Below are positions 32,689 through 40,132 of a DNA stretch of 43,474 nt, piece by piece. Below the pieces are notes generated by a model. The model made no database searches. It was not told where the DNA came from and saw only the letters and a list, made by a program, of their open reading frames with translations. The translations under genes and the position numbers were made by a program. Every line of letters begins with the position of its first letter. Position 1 is the stretch's first letter. The stretch comes from Klebsiella pneumoniae. GTDB lineage: Bacteria; Verrucomicrobiota; Verrucomicrobiia; Limisphaerales; SXTU01. The stretch covers positions 1 through 43,474 of the forward strand of contig CALQJI020000042.1 of NCBI GenBank assembly GCA_943330855.2. The letters run 5' to 3'.

Positions 32689-34814
32689 AGCGGCCGCCAG
32701 TGCCAGTGATTAGTAAGGGAGTAATTCGTAATCAGTCTGGCGGTGGCCGCACTAATTGCTCTCCCCTCGATGCCTTCCTCCTTGCGAAGCTGCACGCCGT
32801 GGGCCTCACCTTCTCCCCGCCGGCCGCGAAGGAAGCGCAGTTGCGCCGCGTGTCGCTGGACTTGGTCGGGCTGCCCCCGTCGCTCGCGGAACTGGACGCC
32901 TTCCTTGCCGACACTTCACCCGATGCGTGGGCGAAGGTCGTGGACCGCTTGCTCGCGTCACCGCACTACGGCGAGCGCTGGGGTCGGCACTGGCTGGACC
33001 TCGCGCGTTACGCGGACACGGAGGGCTTCGAGCACGACGTGACGCGCCCGAACGCCTGGCGTTACCGCGACTACGTGGTGCGCTCGTTCAACGCGGACAA
33101 GCCCTACGACCGCTTCGTCCGCGAGCAAATCGCCGGGGACGAACTCTGGCCCGCTGACCCCGACGCGCGCATCGCCACGGGGTTCAACCTCATCGGCCCG
33201 GACATGACGGACAGCTCGGACCAGATTCAGCGTCGGCTCAACACGCTCAACGACATGACGGACGCGACCGCGTCGGTCTTCCTCGGGCAGACGATGGGCT
33301 GCGCGCGGTGCCACGACCACAAGTTCGAGCCAATCGCGCAGCGGGACTACTTCGCGATGCAGGCGTTCTTCATGCCCGCCGCCTTCCGTCGTGAGACGCC
33401 CGTGCCGACAGCGGAGGAACGCACGGCGCACGAGCGGGCGTCGAGTGAGTTCAACGCGCGCCCCGCCGTGCGCGAACTCCTCGCCCTCGAAGCTCCGTAT
33501 CGCGAGAAGCTGCGCGCCGCGAAGCTCGCCAAGCAGCCGCCCGAAGTCCGCGAGGCGCACACCACACCGCCCGAGCAACGCACCGCCGCGCAGGCGAACC
33601 TCGCCTTCGAGACCGCCGCCGCCGTGACGGTGACGGAGAAGGATTTGCTCGCCGCGTTGAGCAGCGCCGACCGCGAGCGCCGGAAGGAAATGGCGGAGGC
33701 GGCGAAGAAATTTTCCGCACCGTCGCCACTGCCCACGGCGCTGGCGCTGGCGAGCAGTAACGGGGTTCCGGCCCGCGCGCACTTGCTGAATCGCGGCGAT
33801 TACAACCAGCCGCGTGAACTAGTGGCGGCGGGGTTTCCCGAAGTGCTGGTAGGGCGAGGCTCCCGCCGAGCTAGCGAGGTTCCAGCTAGTCCCCCCGTCA
33901 CCTCGGCAGGAGCCTCGCCCTACCAGAGCGGTCCCCGCGCGCAGCTCGCCAACTGGATTGCCAGCCCGGAGAATCCGCTCACCGCGCGCATCATCGTGAA
34001 CCGGGTCTGGCAGCATCACTTCGGCCGCGGCCTCGTGGCGACGCCGAGCGAGTTCGGCACGCACGGCGCGCGGCCCTCGCACCCGGAGTTGCTGGACTGG
34101 CTGGCGAGCGAGTTCGTCGCGGGCGGGTGGAGTTTGAAGCGGCTACACCGGGTGGTGGTGACGAGTGAGGCGTATCGGCAGGCGTCGGCGTATGAGGGTG
34201 TGAGGGTGCGAGGGTCTGAGAGTGGGGGACTGAGCGCGGGTTCTCCCTCACACCCTCCCGCTGACCCCGAGAACCGCCTCTTCTGGCGCATGAACCGTCT
34301 TCGCCTCGAAGGCGAAATCATCCGCGACAGCTTGCTGGCGGTGAGCGGGCGGCTGAACGCGAAGGTCGGCGGTTCGGGAATCTTCCCTCCGATTCCTGCC
34401 GATGCGCTCAAAGGATCGAAGGGTTGGAATACCTCGGCGGATGCGCGCGAGCACGACCGGCGCAGCCTCTACATCTTCGCCAAGCGCAACCTGCGGTTCC
34501 CCTTTCTCGAAGTCTTCGACGCGCCGGACAGCAACCTCACCTGCCCTGAGCGCGGTCGTAGCACGACCGCGCCGCAGTCGCTCACGCTGCTCAACGCGGA
34601 GGAAGTGCTCACCGCCAGCCGCGCGGTCACCGCCCGACTGGAGCGTGAGGCGAAGGAGCCGCGCGAACGGGTGCCGCTGGCGTATCGGCTCATCCTCGGC
34701 CGGCAGCCGACGGAGCGGGAGCAAACAGTCGCGGCGCAGTTCCTCGCGCAATCGCCGCTGAGCGAGTTCTGCCGCGTGCTCTTTAACCTGAACGAGTTTG
34801 TGTATGCCTACTGA
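32547..34814 (+). CDS. DUF1549/DUF1553 protein, exported lipoprotein-like
   Basis: Protein of 755 residues from GTG 32547. The signal peptide ends LAAFLVGCERN, a good lipobox with C21. DUF1549 follows at about 70-290 (LRRVSLDLVGLPPSLAELDA, HYGERWGRHWLDLARYADT) with CxxCH in GCARCHDHKFEPIAQRDYFA. DUF1553 occupies about 470-745 (NPLTARIIVNRVWQHHFGRG, PENRLFWRMNRLRLEGEIIR). The N-terminal heme domain of longer relatives is absent. These proteins are hallmark PVC families, usually paired with DUF1501, and thought to serve periplasmic polysaccharide breakdown. Three inserted repeat segments (32705-32756, 33849-33923, 34194-34257) are translated in frame. The next gene starts one base after its stop. 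Confidence 0.93.
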   Translation: MLRPSQKLTVCLALAAFLVGCERNAQAAAREFAITAADRAHWAFQPVKRPPVPVISKGVIRNQSGGGRTNCSPLDAFLLAKLHAVGLTFSPPAAKEAQLRRVSLDLVGLPPSLAELDAFLADTSPDAWAKVVDRLLASPHYGERWGRHWLDLARYADTEGFEHDVTRPNAWRYRDYVVRSFNADKPYDRFVREQIAGDELWPADPDARIATGFNLIGPDMTDSSDQIQRRLNTLNDMTDATASVFLGQTMGCARCHDHKFEPIAQRDYFAMQAFFMPAAFRRETPVPTAEERTAHERASSEFNARPAVRELLALEAPYREKLRAAKLAKQPPEVREAHTTPPEQRTAAQANLAFETAAAVTVTEKDLLAALSSADRERRKEMAEAAKKFSAPSPLPTALALASSNGVPARAHLLNRGDYNQPRELVAAGFPEVLVGRGSRRASEVPASPPVTSAGASPYQSGPRAQLANWIASPENPLTARIIVNRVWQHHFGRGLVATPSEFGTHGARPSHPELLDWLASEFVAGGWSLKRLHRVVVTSEAYRQASAYEGVRVRGSESGGLSAGSPSHPPADPENRLFWRMNRLRLEGEIIRDSLLAVSGRLNAKVGGSGIFPPIPADALKGSKGWNTSADAREHDRRSLYIFAKRNLRFPFLEVFDAPDSNLTCPERGRSTTAPQSLTLLNAEEVLTASRAVTARLEREAKEPRERVPLAYRLILGRQPTEREQTVAAQFLAQSPLSEFCRVLFNLNEFVYAY
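32705..32756. repeat. AT-rich inverted-repeat insertion inside the DUF1549 gene
   Basis: AGTGATTAGTAAGGGAGTAA, then TTCGTAATCAGT, and ACTAAT further on. AGTGATTA pairs with TAATCAGT apart from one base, and ATTAGT with ACTAAT. The base composition is unlike the GC-rich flanks. It encodes SKGVIRNQSGGGRTN just before the first conserved block. Confidence 0.55.
33849..33923. repeat. 75-bp GTAG...CTAC palindrome inserted in frame in the DUF1553 gene
   Basis: GTAGGGCGAGGCTCCCGCCG at the left; the right arm ends CAGGAGCCTCGCCCTAC, complementary over 22 bases with one mismatch. An inner hairpin GCTAGC...AGCTAG is present. It begins on a codon boundary and is exactly 25 codons with no stop, encoding VGRGSRRASEVPASPPVTSA then GASPY in a linker between domains. 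Confidence 0.92.
34194..34257. repeat. Inverted repeat GAGGGTGTGAGGG...CCCTCACACCCTC inside the DUF1553 gene
   Basis: Perfect 13-base arms with a 38-base G-rich interior. It encodes EGVRVRGSESGGLSAGSPSH in a loop where relatives usually have only a few residues. Confidence 0.75.
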
Positions 34815-34815
34815 C

Positions 34816-36279
34816 ATGACCGCTCCTTGCCCCGGCCCCAGTGCTGCCGTCAACCTGCTGACTTCGCGCCGCCGGTTCCTTGAGCGCGCGGGTGGCGGGT
34901 TCGGCATGGCCGCGCTCGCGTCGTTGCTGAAGCAGGACAAGTTGCTCGCGAACGAGGTCACGCACCCCGCACCCCGCACCCCGAATCCGCTCGCCCCGCA
35001 GGCCACTCACTTCGCCCCGCGCGCCAAGCGGGTCATCTTCCTCTTCATGTCCGGCGGGCCGAGTCATGTGGACTTGTTCGAGCCGAAGCCGGAGCTGGTG
35101 CGGCTGGCGGGGCAGCCGATTCCCGAATCGTTCGGCAGTTTCAAGACGCGGCGCAACGTGGCGAAGAACAAGTTACTGCCGTCGCTGCGGCCCTATCGCG
35201 CGCACGGCCAGTGCGGCACGGAAATCTCCGAGTGGCTGCCGCACATCGCGTCGTGCGCGGATGATATTTGTCTGCTGCGCGGCTGCCACGGCGACAGCGT
35301 CACGCACCCGGAGTCGGTGTATATGATGAACACCGGGTCCCTTCTCATGGGCAAGCCTAGCCTCGGCGCATGGGCGGCTTACGGGCTGGGCACGGAGAAC
35401 CAGAATATGCCCGCGTTCGTAGTGATGCCGGACCCGGCGGGCTGGGTGAAGGGCGGCGCGCCCGCGTGGGGCAACGGCTTCCTACCGGCGGCGTATCAGG
35501 GCACGGTCCTGCGCGGCGGGGCGTCGCCGATTCTGCACTTGAACACACCCGCCGGCATCAGCGCGGCGCAACAGCAGGCGACCGTTGGGCTTATCAACCA
35601 GTTGAATCGCGAAGGCCTGGCCGCGAACGAGCAGGACTCCGAACTCGCCGCGCGCATTTCGGCTTACGAACTCGCGTTCCGCATGCAGAGCCACGCGCAC
35701 GAGGTGGTGAACGTGGGCGGCGAGAGTCCGGCGATGCGCAAGCTTTACGGCCTCGACAGCCCGGTGACGGCGGAGTTCGGCCTGCGCTGTCTGCTGGCGC
35801 GGCGGATGGCGGAGCGCGGCGTGCGCTTCGTGCAGGTGTATTGCGGCGACACGAATGGCTGGGACGGCCACGCGAAGATGGACGAGAACCACTCGCGGTT
35901 GTCCGCGCAGAGTGATTTGCCGGTGGCGGGCTTGCTGAAGGATTTAAAGTCGCGCGGGATGCTGGATGACACGTTGGTGGTCTGGGGCGGCGAGTTTGGC
36001 CGGATGCCGATGAGCGAAGGCCCCGACGGTCGCGACCACAACCCGCACGGCTTCGCGATGTGGCTCGCGGGCGGCGGCGTGAAGGGCGGCACGGTCATCG
36101 GCGCGACGGACGAGGTGGGCTTGCGCGCGGCGGTGGACAAGACGCACGTCCACGATGTCCACGCGACGATGTTGCACCTGATGGGCTTCGACCACGAGCG
36201 GTTGACGTTCCGGCACAGCGGCCGCGAGGAGCGGCTGACGGATGTGGCGGGGAATGTCATCCAGCGGGCGCTGGCGTGA
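34816..36279 (+). CDS. DUF1501 protein with Tat signal (sulfatase-like fold)
   Basis: Protein of 487 residues from ATG 34816. A twin-arginine-type signal is seen (LTSRRRFLERAGGGFGMAAL). The DUF1501 domain, related to the alkaline phosphatase/sulfatase fold, has KRVIFLFMSGGPSHVDLFEP, HPESVYMMNTGSLLMGKPSL, NGWDGHAKMDENH and TLVVWGGEFGRMPMSEGPDG, then GRDHNPHGFAMWLAGGGVKG, whose Asp and His residues are the likely metal ligands. It follows the DUF1549/DUF1553 gene with a one-base gap, the standard PVC pairing; the two surely act together in the periplasm, but substrate and reaction are not established. An ATG at 34798 in frame is less likely because it overlaps the previous gene. Confidence 0.93.
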   Translation: MTAPCPGPSAAVNLLTSRRRFLERAGGGFGMAALASLLKQDKLLANEVTHPAPRTPNPLAPQATHFAPRAKRVIFLFMSGGPSHVDLFEPKPELVRLAGQPIPESFGSFKTRRNVAKNKLLPSLRPYRAHGQCGTEISEWLPHIASCADDICLLRGCHGDSVTHPESVYMMNTGSLLMGKPSLGAWAAYGLGTENQNMPAFVVMPDPAGWVKGGAPAWGNGFLPAAYQGTVLRGGASPILHLNTPAGISAAQQQATVGLINQLNREGLAANEQDSELAARISAYELAFRMQSHAHEVVNVGGESPAMRKLYGLDSPVTAEFGLRCLLARRMAERGVRFVQVYCGDTNGWDGHAKMDENHSRLSAQSDLPVAGLLKDLKSRGMLDDTLVVWGGEFGRMPMSEGPDGRDHNPHGFAMWLAGGGVKGGTVIGATDEVGLRAAVDKTHVHDVHATMLHLMGFDHERLTFRHSGREERLTDVAGNVIQRALA

Positions 36280-36291
36280 GTCCGAAGCGGG

Positions 36292-36981
36292 TCAAATCCT
36301 CGGATCGCCCACGGCCTTGAGCGTGTCGGCGAGCAGGAGCGCAAGCTTGTAGCCCAGCGCGACGGCGGCCACGAGCATCATGCCCCCGGCGATGCGGGAC
36401 ATATTTAGCATCGTCTTGTCCGAGAGGTGGCGTTTGCCGACGGACACCACGTAGCTCAGGAGGGTGAACCACGCCAAGCCGCCCACCGCCACGCCGCCGA
36501 TGCAAACGGACTTGCTCGTCCAGTTCGGGTCCACCCATTCGTGTGAGAGGAAGGTGGCGGAGAGGGCGACCCAGAGGAGCAGCACGCCGGGGTTGCCCAG
36601 CGTGCGCACGAAGCCGGTCATGAAGGCGGTGTGCGGCTGAAACCGGTCCTCAATGCGGTCGGCGCTAGGGGAGGTAGTCTTCACTTCCTTGGCGAAGAGG
36701 TATTTCACGCCGAGGTAGCTCATGAGCGCGAAGCTGGCGAGTTGCAGGATGGCGCGCGCGACGTTGGTGGTGAACAGCTCGGAGAAGCCCGCGAAGCCAA
36801 GGGCGCAGTAGATGGCCTCCATCAGCACCGAGCCAGCGCCGATGAAGACGGCCCAGCGGAAGCCTCGAGCCGCCCCTTCGTGGATGATGGTGACGTTGAT
36901 GGGGCCGACGGGGATGGAGACGAGGAAACCGCTGATGAGGCCGGTGAGGAAGGCTTCGAGAAACGGGTAGCTTTGCAGCAT
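36292..36981 (-). CDS. LysE-family transporter
   Basis: Integral membrane protein of 229 residues with about six helices. LTGLISGFLVSIPVGPINVT carries the LysE/RhtB signature (PGP-type motif) in the first helix, then GFRWAVFIGAGSVLMEAIYC and FMTGFVRTLGNPGVLLLWVA. The family exports amino acids and related small solutes; specificity is not readable. Its ATG is three bases after the pssA stop, so the two are almost certainly co-translated, which is odd for an amino-acid exporter and may hint at a link with serine (the PssA substrate). It converges with the DUF1501 gene. Confidence 0.88.
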   Translation of the reverse strand: MLQSYPFLEAFLTGLISGFLVSIPVGPINVTIIHEGAARGFRWAVFIGAGSVLMEAIYCALGFAGFSELFTTNVARAILQLASFALMSYLGVKYLFAKEVKTTSPSADRIEDRFQPHTAFMTGFVRTLGNPGVLLLWVALSATFLSHEWVDPNWTSKSVCIGGVAVGGLAWFTLLSYVVSVGKRHLSDKTMLNMSRIAGGMMLVAAVALGYKLALLLADTLKAVGDPRI

Positions 36982-36984
36982 GGC

Positions 36985-37866
36985 TCAGGCAGCGGGCTTG
37001 GACGGCGGGGCCACATCGTTTTCGTCATCCTCGTCTTCCTCGATGTCCTGGCGCATTTGGCGGGAAATTCTCGGGCGGATGAAGCCGTAGAGGAGATAGA
37101 GCGTGAAGAGCAGCGGGGCGACGACGGGAAGGAGTTGATTCCTGAGCAGCACGAATGTGGCGAGCACCACGAGGATGACCAGCATCTTGTGAAACGGCTG
37201 GGCCGCCCGCCAGTTCAGTTTCTTGAAAGACGGGTATTTCACCTCGCTGACCATCAGGTAGGAAAGGAAGAGCAGGAGCACGGGGAGCACGTAGCGCCAG
37301 TTGCCCACGGCGAATTCCTTCTCGTCCCACGACATCATCATCAGCGTGAGGGAGGCCACCATGCCCGCTGCCGCCGGGATGGGGACACCGGTGAACTCAC
37401 CCGAGTGGTTCGACTGTGACTGCGGCATCGCGGCGAGGCAGTTGAAGCGGGCCAGTCGGAATGCGCCGCAGATGAGGTAGATCGCGGCAATGAGCCAGCC
37501 CAGTTCCGGGGTGCCCACAAACACATCCCGCAGCACGATGCGGTGCACGAGAAATGCCGGGGCCACGCCGAACGAGACGATGTCCGCCAGCGAGTCAAAC
37601 TCGCGGCCAAAGGGGCTTTCCTTGCCGACCATCCGGGCCACGCGTCCGTCCAGCAGGTCGAAGATGCAGGCCAGTAGGATGTAGAGCAGCGCCGCGCGGA
37701 TGTTCGGATAAGGCGGCCCCGAGTCCAACTGGGCTTCAACGATCTTGGTGATGGCTAGGAACCCGCAGAAAAGATTCCCCGCCGTCATCAGGTTCGGCAG
37801 GAAGTAAATGTGCAGCTTGCCGTCGTCGGAGCTTTTCGTGCTGGGAGATGATTGAGGTGTCTCCAT
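36985..37866 (-). CDS. pssA: CDP-diacylglycerol--serine O-phosphatidyltransferase
   Basis: Membrane phospholipid-synthesis enzyme of 293 residues from ATG 37866 (ATG 37884 is an alternative). It makes phosphatidylserine, precursor of phosphatidylethanolamine. The CDP-alcohol phosphotransferase motif DG-x2-AR-x8-G-x3-D-x3-D is complete in LLDGRVARMVGKESPFGREF followed by DSLADIVSFG. The N-terminus KLHIYFLPNLMTAGNLFCGF and multiple helices fit the type II PssA subgroup. The C-terminal tail is acidic (QDIEEDEDDENDVAPPSKPA). No decarboxylase gene (psd) is adjacent. It is in a four-gene run on this strand with lolC/E, lolD and the LysE-type gene. Confidence 0.93.
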   Translation of the reverse strand: METPQSSPSTKSSDDGKLHIYFLPNLMTAGNLFCGFLAITKIVEAQLDSGPPYPNIRAALLYILLACIFDLLDGRVARMVGKESPFGREFDSLADIVSFGVAPAFLVHRIVLRDVFVGTPELGWLIAAIYLICGAFRLARFNCLAAMPQSQSNHSGEFTGVPIPAAAGMVASLTLMMMSWDEKEFAVGNWRYVLPVLLLFLSYLMVSEVKYPSFKKLNWRAAQPFHKMLVILVVLATFVLLRNQLLPVVAPLLFTLYLLYGFIRPRISRQMRQDIEEDEDDENDVAPPSKPAA

Positions 37867-37968
37867 GGGTTGTCCGGGGCTCAAAAATTCGTGTGCTGCA
37901 CGGGTTGGATGTTAGACACGAGCCTTTGCTTGGGAAGCGAAACCTTTCTCAACCGACCTGCGAACCGC

Positions 37969-38655
37969 TCACTTCAACGCGCCGTCCACCAACTCCACGA
38001 CGCGCGGCGCGCGGGTCGCGACGCGGGCGTCGTGGGTGGCGATGACGAGGGTGGCGTTGTGCTCGGCGCGGAGTTCGCAGAGGAGGTTCAGGATTTCCTC
38101 GCCGGTGTGGGAGTCGAGGTTGCCGGTCGGCTCGTCAGCGAGGATCAACTGCGGTTGGTTCACCAGCGCGCGGGCGATGGCCACGCGTTGCTGCTCGCCA
38201 CCGGAGAGCTCCGCCGGGCGGTGCTCCAGCCGGTGCTCCAGTCCCACGCGGCGCAGAAGTTCGCGTGCGCGCCGCTCGGCCTCGGCGACGTCGAGTCGTG
38301 CGATGCGGGCGGGGAGGGCCACGTTTTCCAACGCGTCGAGTTCCGGCAGGAGGTGGTATGCCTGAAAGATGTGGCCGACGTGCGCGAGGCGGAGCTTTGC
38401 GAGTTCACCATCGGTCAACGCGGCGAGGCGCTGGCCGCGGAATTGGATTTCGCCGTGGTTGGGCCGGTCAAGTCCGCCGAGCAGGTGCAGTAGCGTGCTC
38501 TTGCCCGCGCCGGACGCGCCGCGCAACGCGACGAATTCGCCCGCGTCCACGGTGAGGTCCACGCCGCGCAGGACTTCCACGAGGCGGGAGCCGATGCGGT
38601 AGGTTTTGCGCAGGCCGGTGGCGTGGAGGAGGGGGAAAGAAGGCTGGGTGCTCAT
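37969..38655 (-). CDS. lolD: Lipoprotein-releasing ABC transporter ATP-binding protein
   Basis: ABC ATPase of 228 residues. Walker A GASGAGKS at about 47-54, Q loop in HIFQAYHLLPEL, signature LSGGEQQRVAIARAL, Walker B LILADEPTGNLD and a switch His in VIATHD. The sequence HLLGGLDRPNHGEI and the partner permease identify the LolD/MacB subgroup. With the permease it extracts lipoproteins from the inner membrane for transfer to LolA. The gene begins 18 bases after the permease stop; about 100 bases separate it from pssA downstream. Confidence 0.93.
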   Translation of the reverse strand: MSTQPSFPLLHATGLRKTYRIGSRLVEVLRGVDLTVDAGEFVALRGASGAGKSTLLHLLGGLDRPNHGEIQFRGQRLAALTDGELAKLRLAHVGHIFQAYHLLPELDALENVALPARIARLDVAEAERRARELLRRVGLEHRLEHRPAELSGGEQQRVAIARALVNQPQLILADEPTGNLDSHTGEEILNLLCELRAEHNATLVIATHDARVATRAPRVVELVDGALK

Positions 38656-38673
38656 GGTCGAGGGAGCTTCACT

Positions 38674-39945
38674 TTACTCATTCCGCAGCGCCTCCACCGG
38701 TTGCAGTCGCCCCGCGTTCCACGCCGGCAGCAACCCGGCGAGCAGGCAGATGAAGAGCGACCCGCCGCAGATGATCGCGATGTCGCCGGGCACGATGAGC
38801 GCGGGGAGGCGATCAAAGGCGTAGATGGTTTTCGGGAATAACTCGAAGCCGGTCAGGCGGTTCATGAGGTCGAGGAAGTCGTTGCGGTAGCGCAGCAGGA
38901 GCAGGCCGAGGCCGTAGCCGGCCAACACGCCGAAGACGCCGACGATGAGGCTCTGGCTGAGGAAGAGCCAGCGCACCTGTGCGTTGGTCGCGCCGAGCGC
39001 TTTGAGCACGCCGATCTCGCGCGTCTTCTGCACGACGAACGTGATCTGCGCGCTGGTGATGCCAAACGCGGCGACGATCATGATGAAGAAGAGCAGGTAG
39101 AACATGACGTTCTTCTCGACCAGCAGCGCGTTGAGAATGCCGGAGTTGTCGTCCTTCCACGAGCGGACGAGGTAGTTCAGACCGAGCACGCGTTGTAGCT
39201 CTGCCTGTGCGGCGTCCACCTGCGCGGAGTCGTGCAGCGTGATTTGCAAGCCGTGGACGTTGTCCTCCAGTTCGTAAAGTTCCTGCGCGTTGGCGAGTGA
39301 GGTGACGACGACGTTGGCGTTGAACTCGTAGTAGCCCACGTCGAAAATTCCCTTCACCGTGTATTCGTCGGGGAGTGCGGCCTCCTCCTTCCCGCTGCGG
39401 CGGCTGTCCTTCAGCTTCTTCAAGTTGGCGGGAGAATAAATCGAGACTCGGTCGCCGACGCGCAGACCGAGGTTGTTCGCCAGCTCGCGACCCACGACGA
39501 GGCCGTTGCCGCGCAGGTCGAACAAGCCTTCCTTGATGCTCTTGGGCAAATCGCTCACGCCGCCTTCGCGCTGCGGGTCCACGCCGCGCACGACCGGCGC
39601 ATCCACCAGCGAGCCGCCGGCGGGGGGTTGGGTCTCCAGCAGCACCTTGCCTTGCACGAAGGGCGCGACGCCTTTCACGCGCGGGTTGGCCATGACACGG
39701 GCCATGATTTCCTCGCGGTTGGCGAGCAGCTCGCCGGGCTGGACGACGCGCAGGTGGGCGTTGAAGCCGAGGAGTTTCTCGCGGAGCTGGCGGTCAAAGC
39801 CGCTCATCACGCTGATGACGATGATGAGCACCGCCACGCCCAGCATCACCCCGATGACGGAGATGAGCGTAATGACGGAGACGAACGTGCGTTTGGGCCG
39901 CAGATAACGCAGCGCCAGCAGCAGCTCGAAGGGAAGTCGCGACAC
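38674..39945 (-). CDS. Lipoprotein-releasing permease (LolC/LolE family)
   Basis: FtsX-like permease of 423 residues. N-terminal RLPFELLLALRYLRPKRTFV and helix 1 (ISVIGVMLGVAVLIIVISVM, then SGFDRQLREKLLGFNAHLRV) match LolC/E; a periplasmic domain of about 230 residues follows, then three C-terminal helices including YLLFFIMIVAAFGITSAQIT, the conserved KTREIGVLKALGATNAQV and LLPAWNAGRLQPVEALRNE. One permease with one ATPase suggests a homodimeric LolCD-type complex (as in bacteria with a single LolF) rather than LolCDE. It starts the run of minus-strand envelope genes. Confidence 0.93.
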   Translation of the reverse strand: MSRLPFELLLALRYLRPKRTFVSVITLISVIGVMLGVAVLIIVISVMSGFDRQLREKLLGFNAHLRVVQPGELLANREEIMARVMANPRVKGVAPFVQGKVLLETQPPAGGSLVDAPVVRGVDPQREGGVSDLPKSIKEGLFDLRGNGLVVGRELANNLGLRVGDRVSIYSPANLKKLKDSRRSGKEEAALPDEYTVKGIFDVGYYEFNANVVVTSLANAQELYELEDNVHGLQITLHDSAQVDAAQAELQRVLGLNYLVRSWKDDNSGILNALLVEKNVMFYLLFFIMIVAAFGITSAQITFVVQKTREIGVLKALGATNAQVRWLFLSQSLIVGVFGVLAGYGLGLLLLRYRNDFLDLMNRLTGFELFPKTIYAFDRLPALIVPGDIAIICGGSLFICLLAGLLPAWNAGRLQPVEALRNE

Positions 39946-40032
39946 GCGCGGACGCTAGCCGAGGAGCGGAGGCCGGGGCAAGGCGGGGGAATTTCTCAGG
40001 GGAGCGGGAGATGAAGTTGGCCGCCGCGGACC

Positions 40033-40060
40033 GTAGCGCGGGCAGCCTTGCCCGCGCTAC
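40033..40060. repeat. Perfect 28-nt hairpin GTAGCGCGGGCA...TGCCCGCGCTAC
   Basis: 12-base perfect arms around GCCT. GTAG...CTAC ends as in other palindromes here. It lies in the 187-base divergent gap between the lol permease and the next gene; nothing else there was recognised. Confidence 0.85.
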
Positions 40061-40132
40061 GTGAGCGGGTTCCCACTTCAGCAGCTTGTCCCGTCCACTC
40101 CCGTCTGCTTACTCTGCGTCCGCTTTTAGCCT

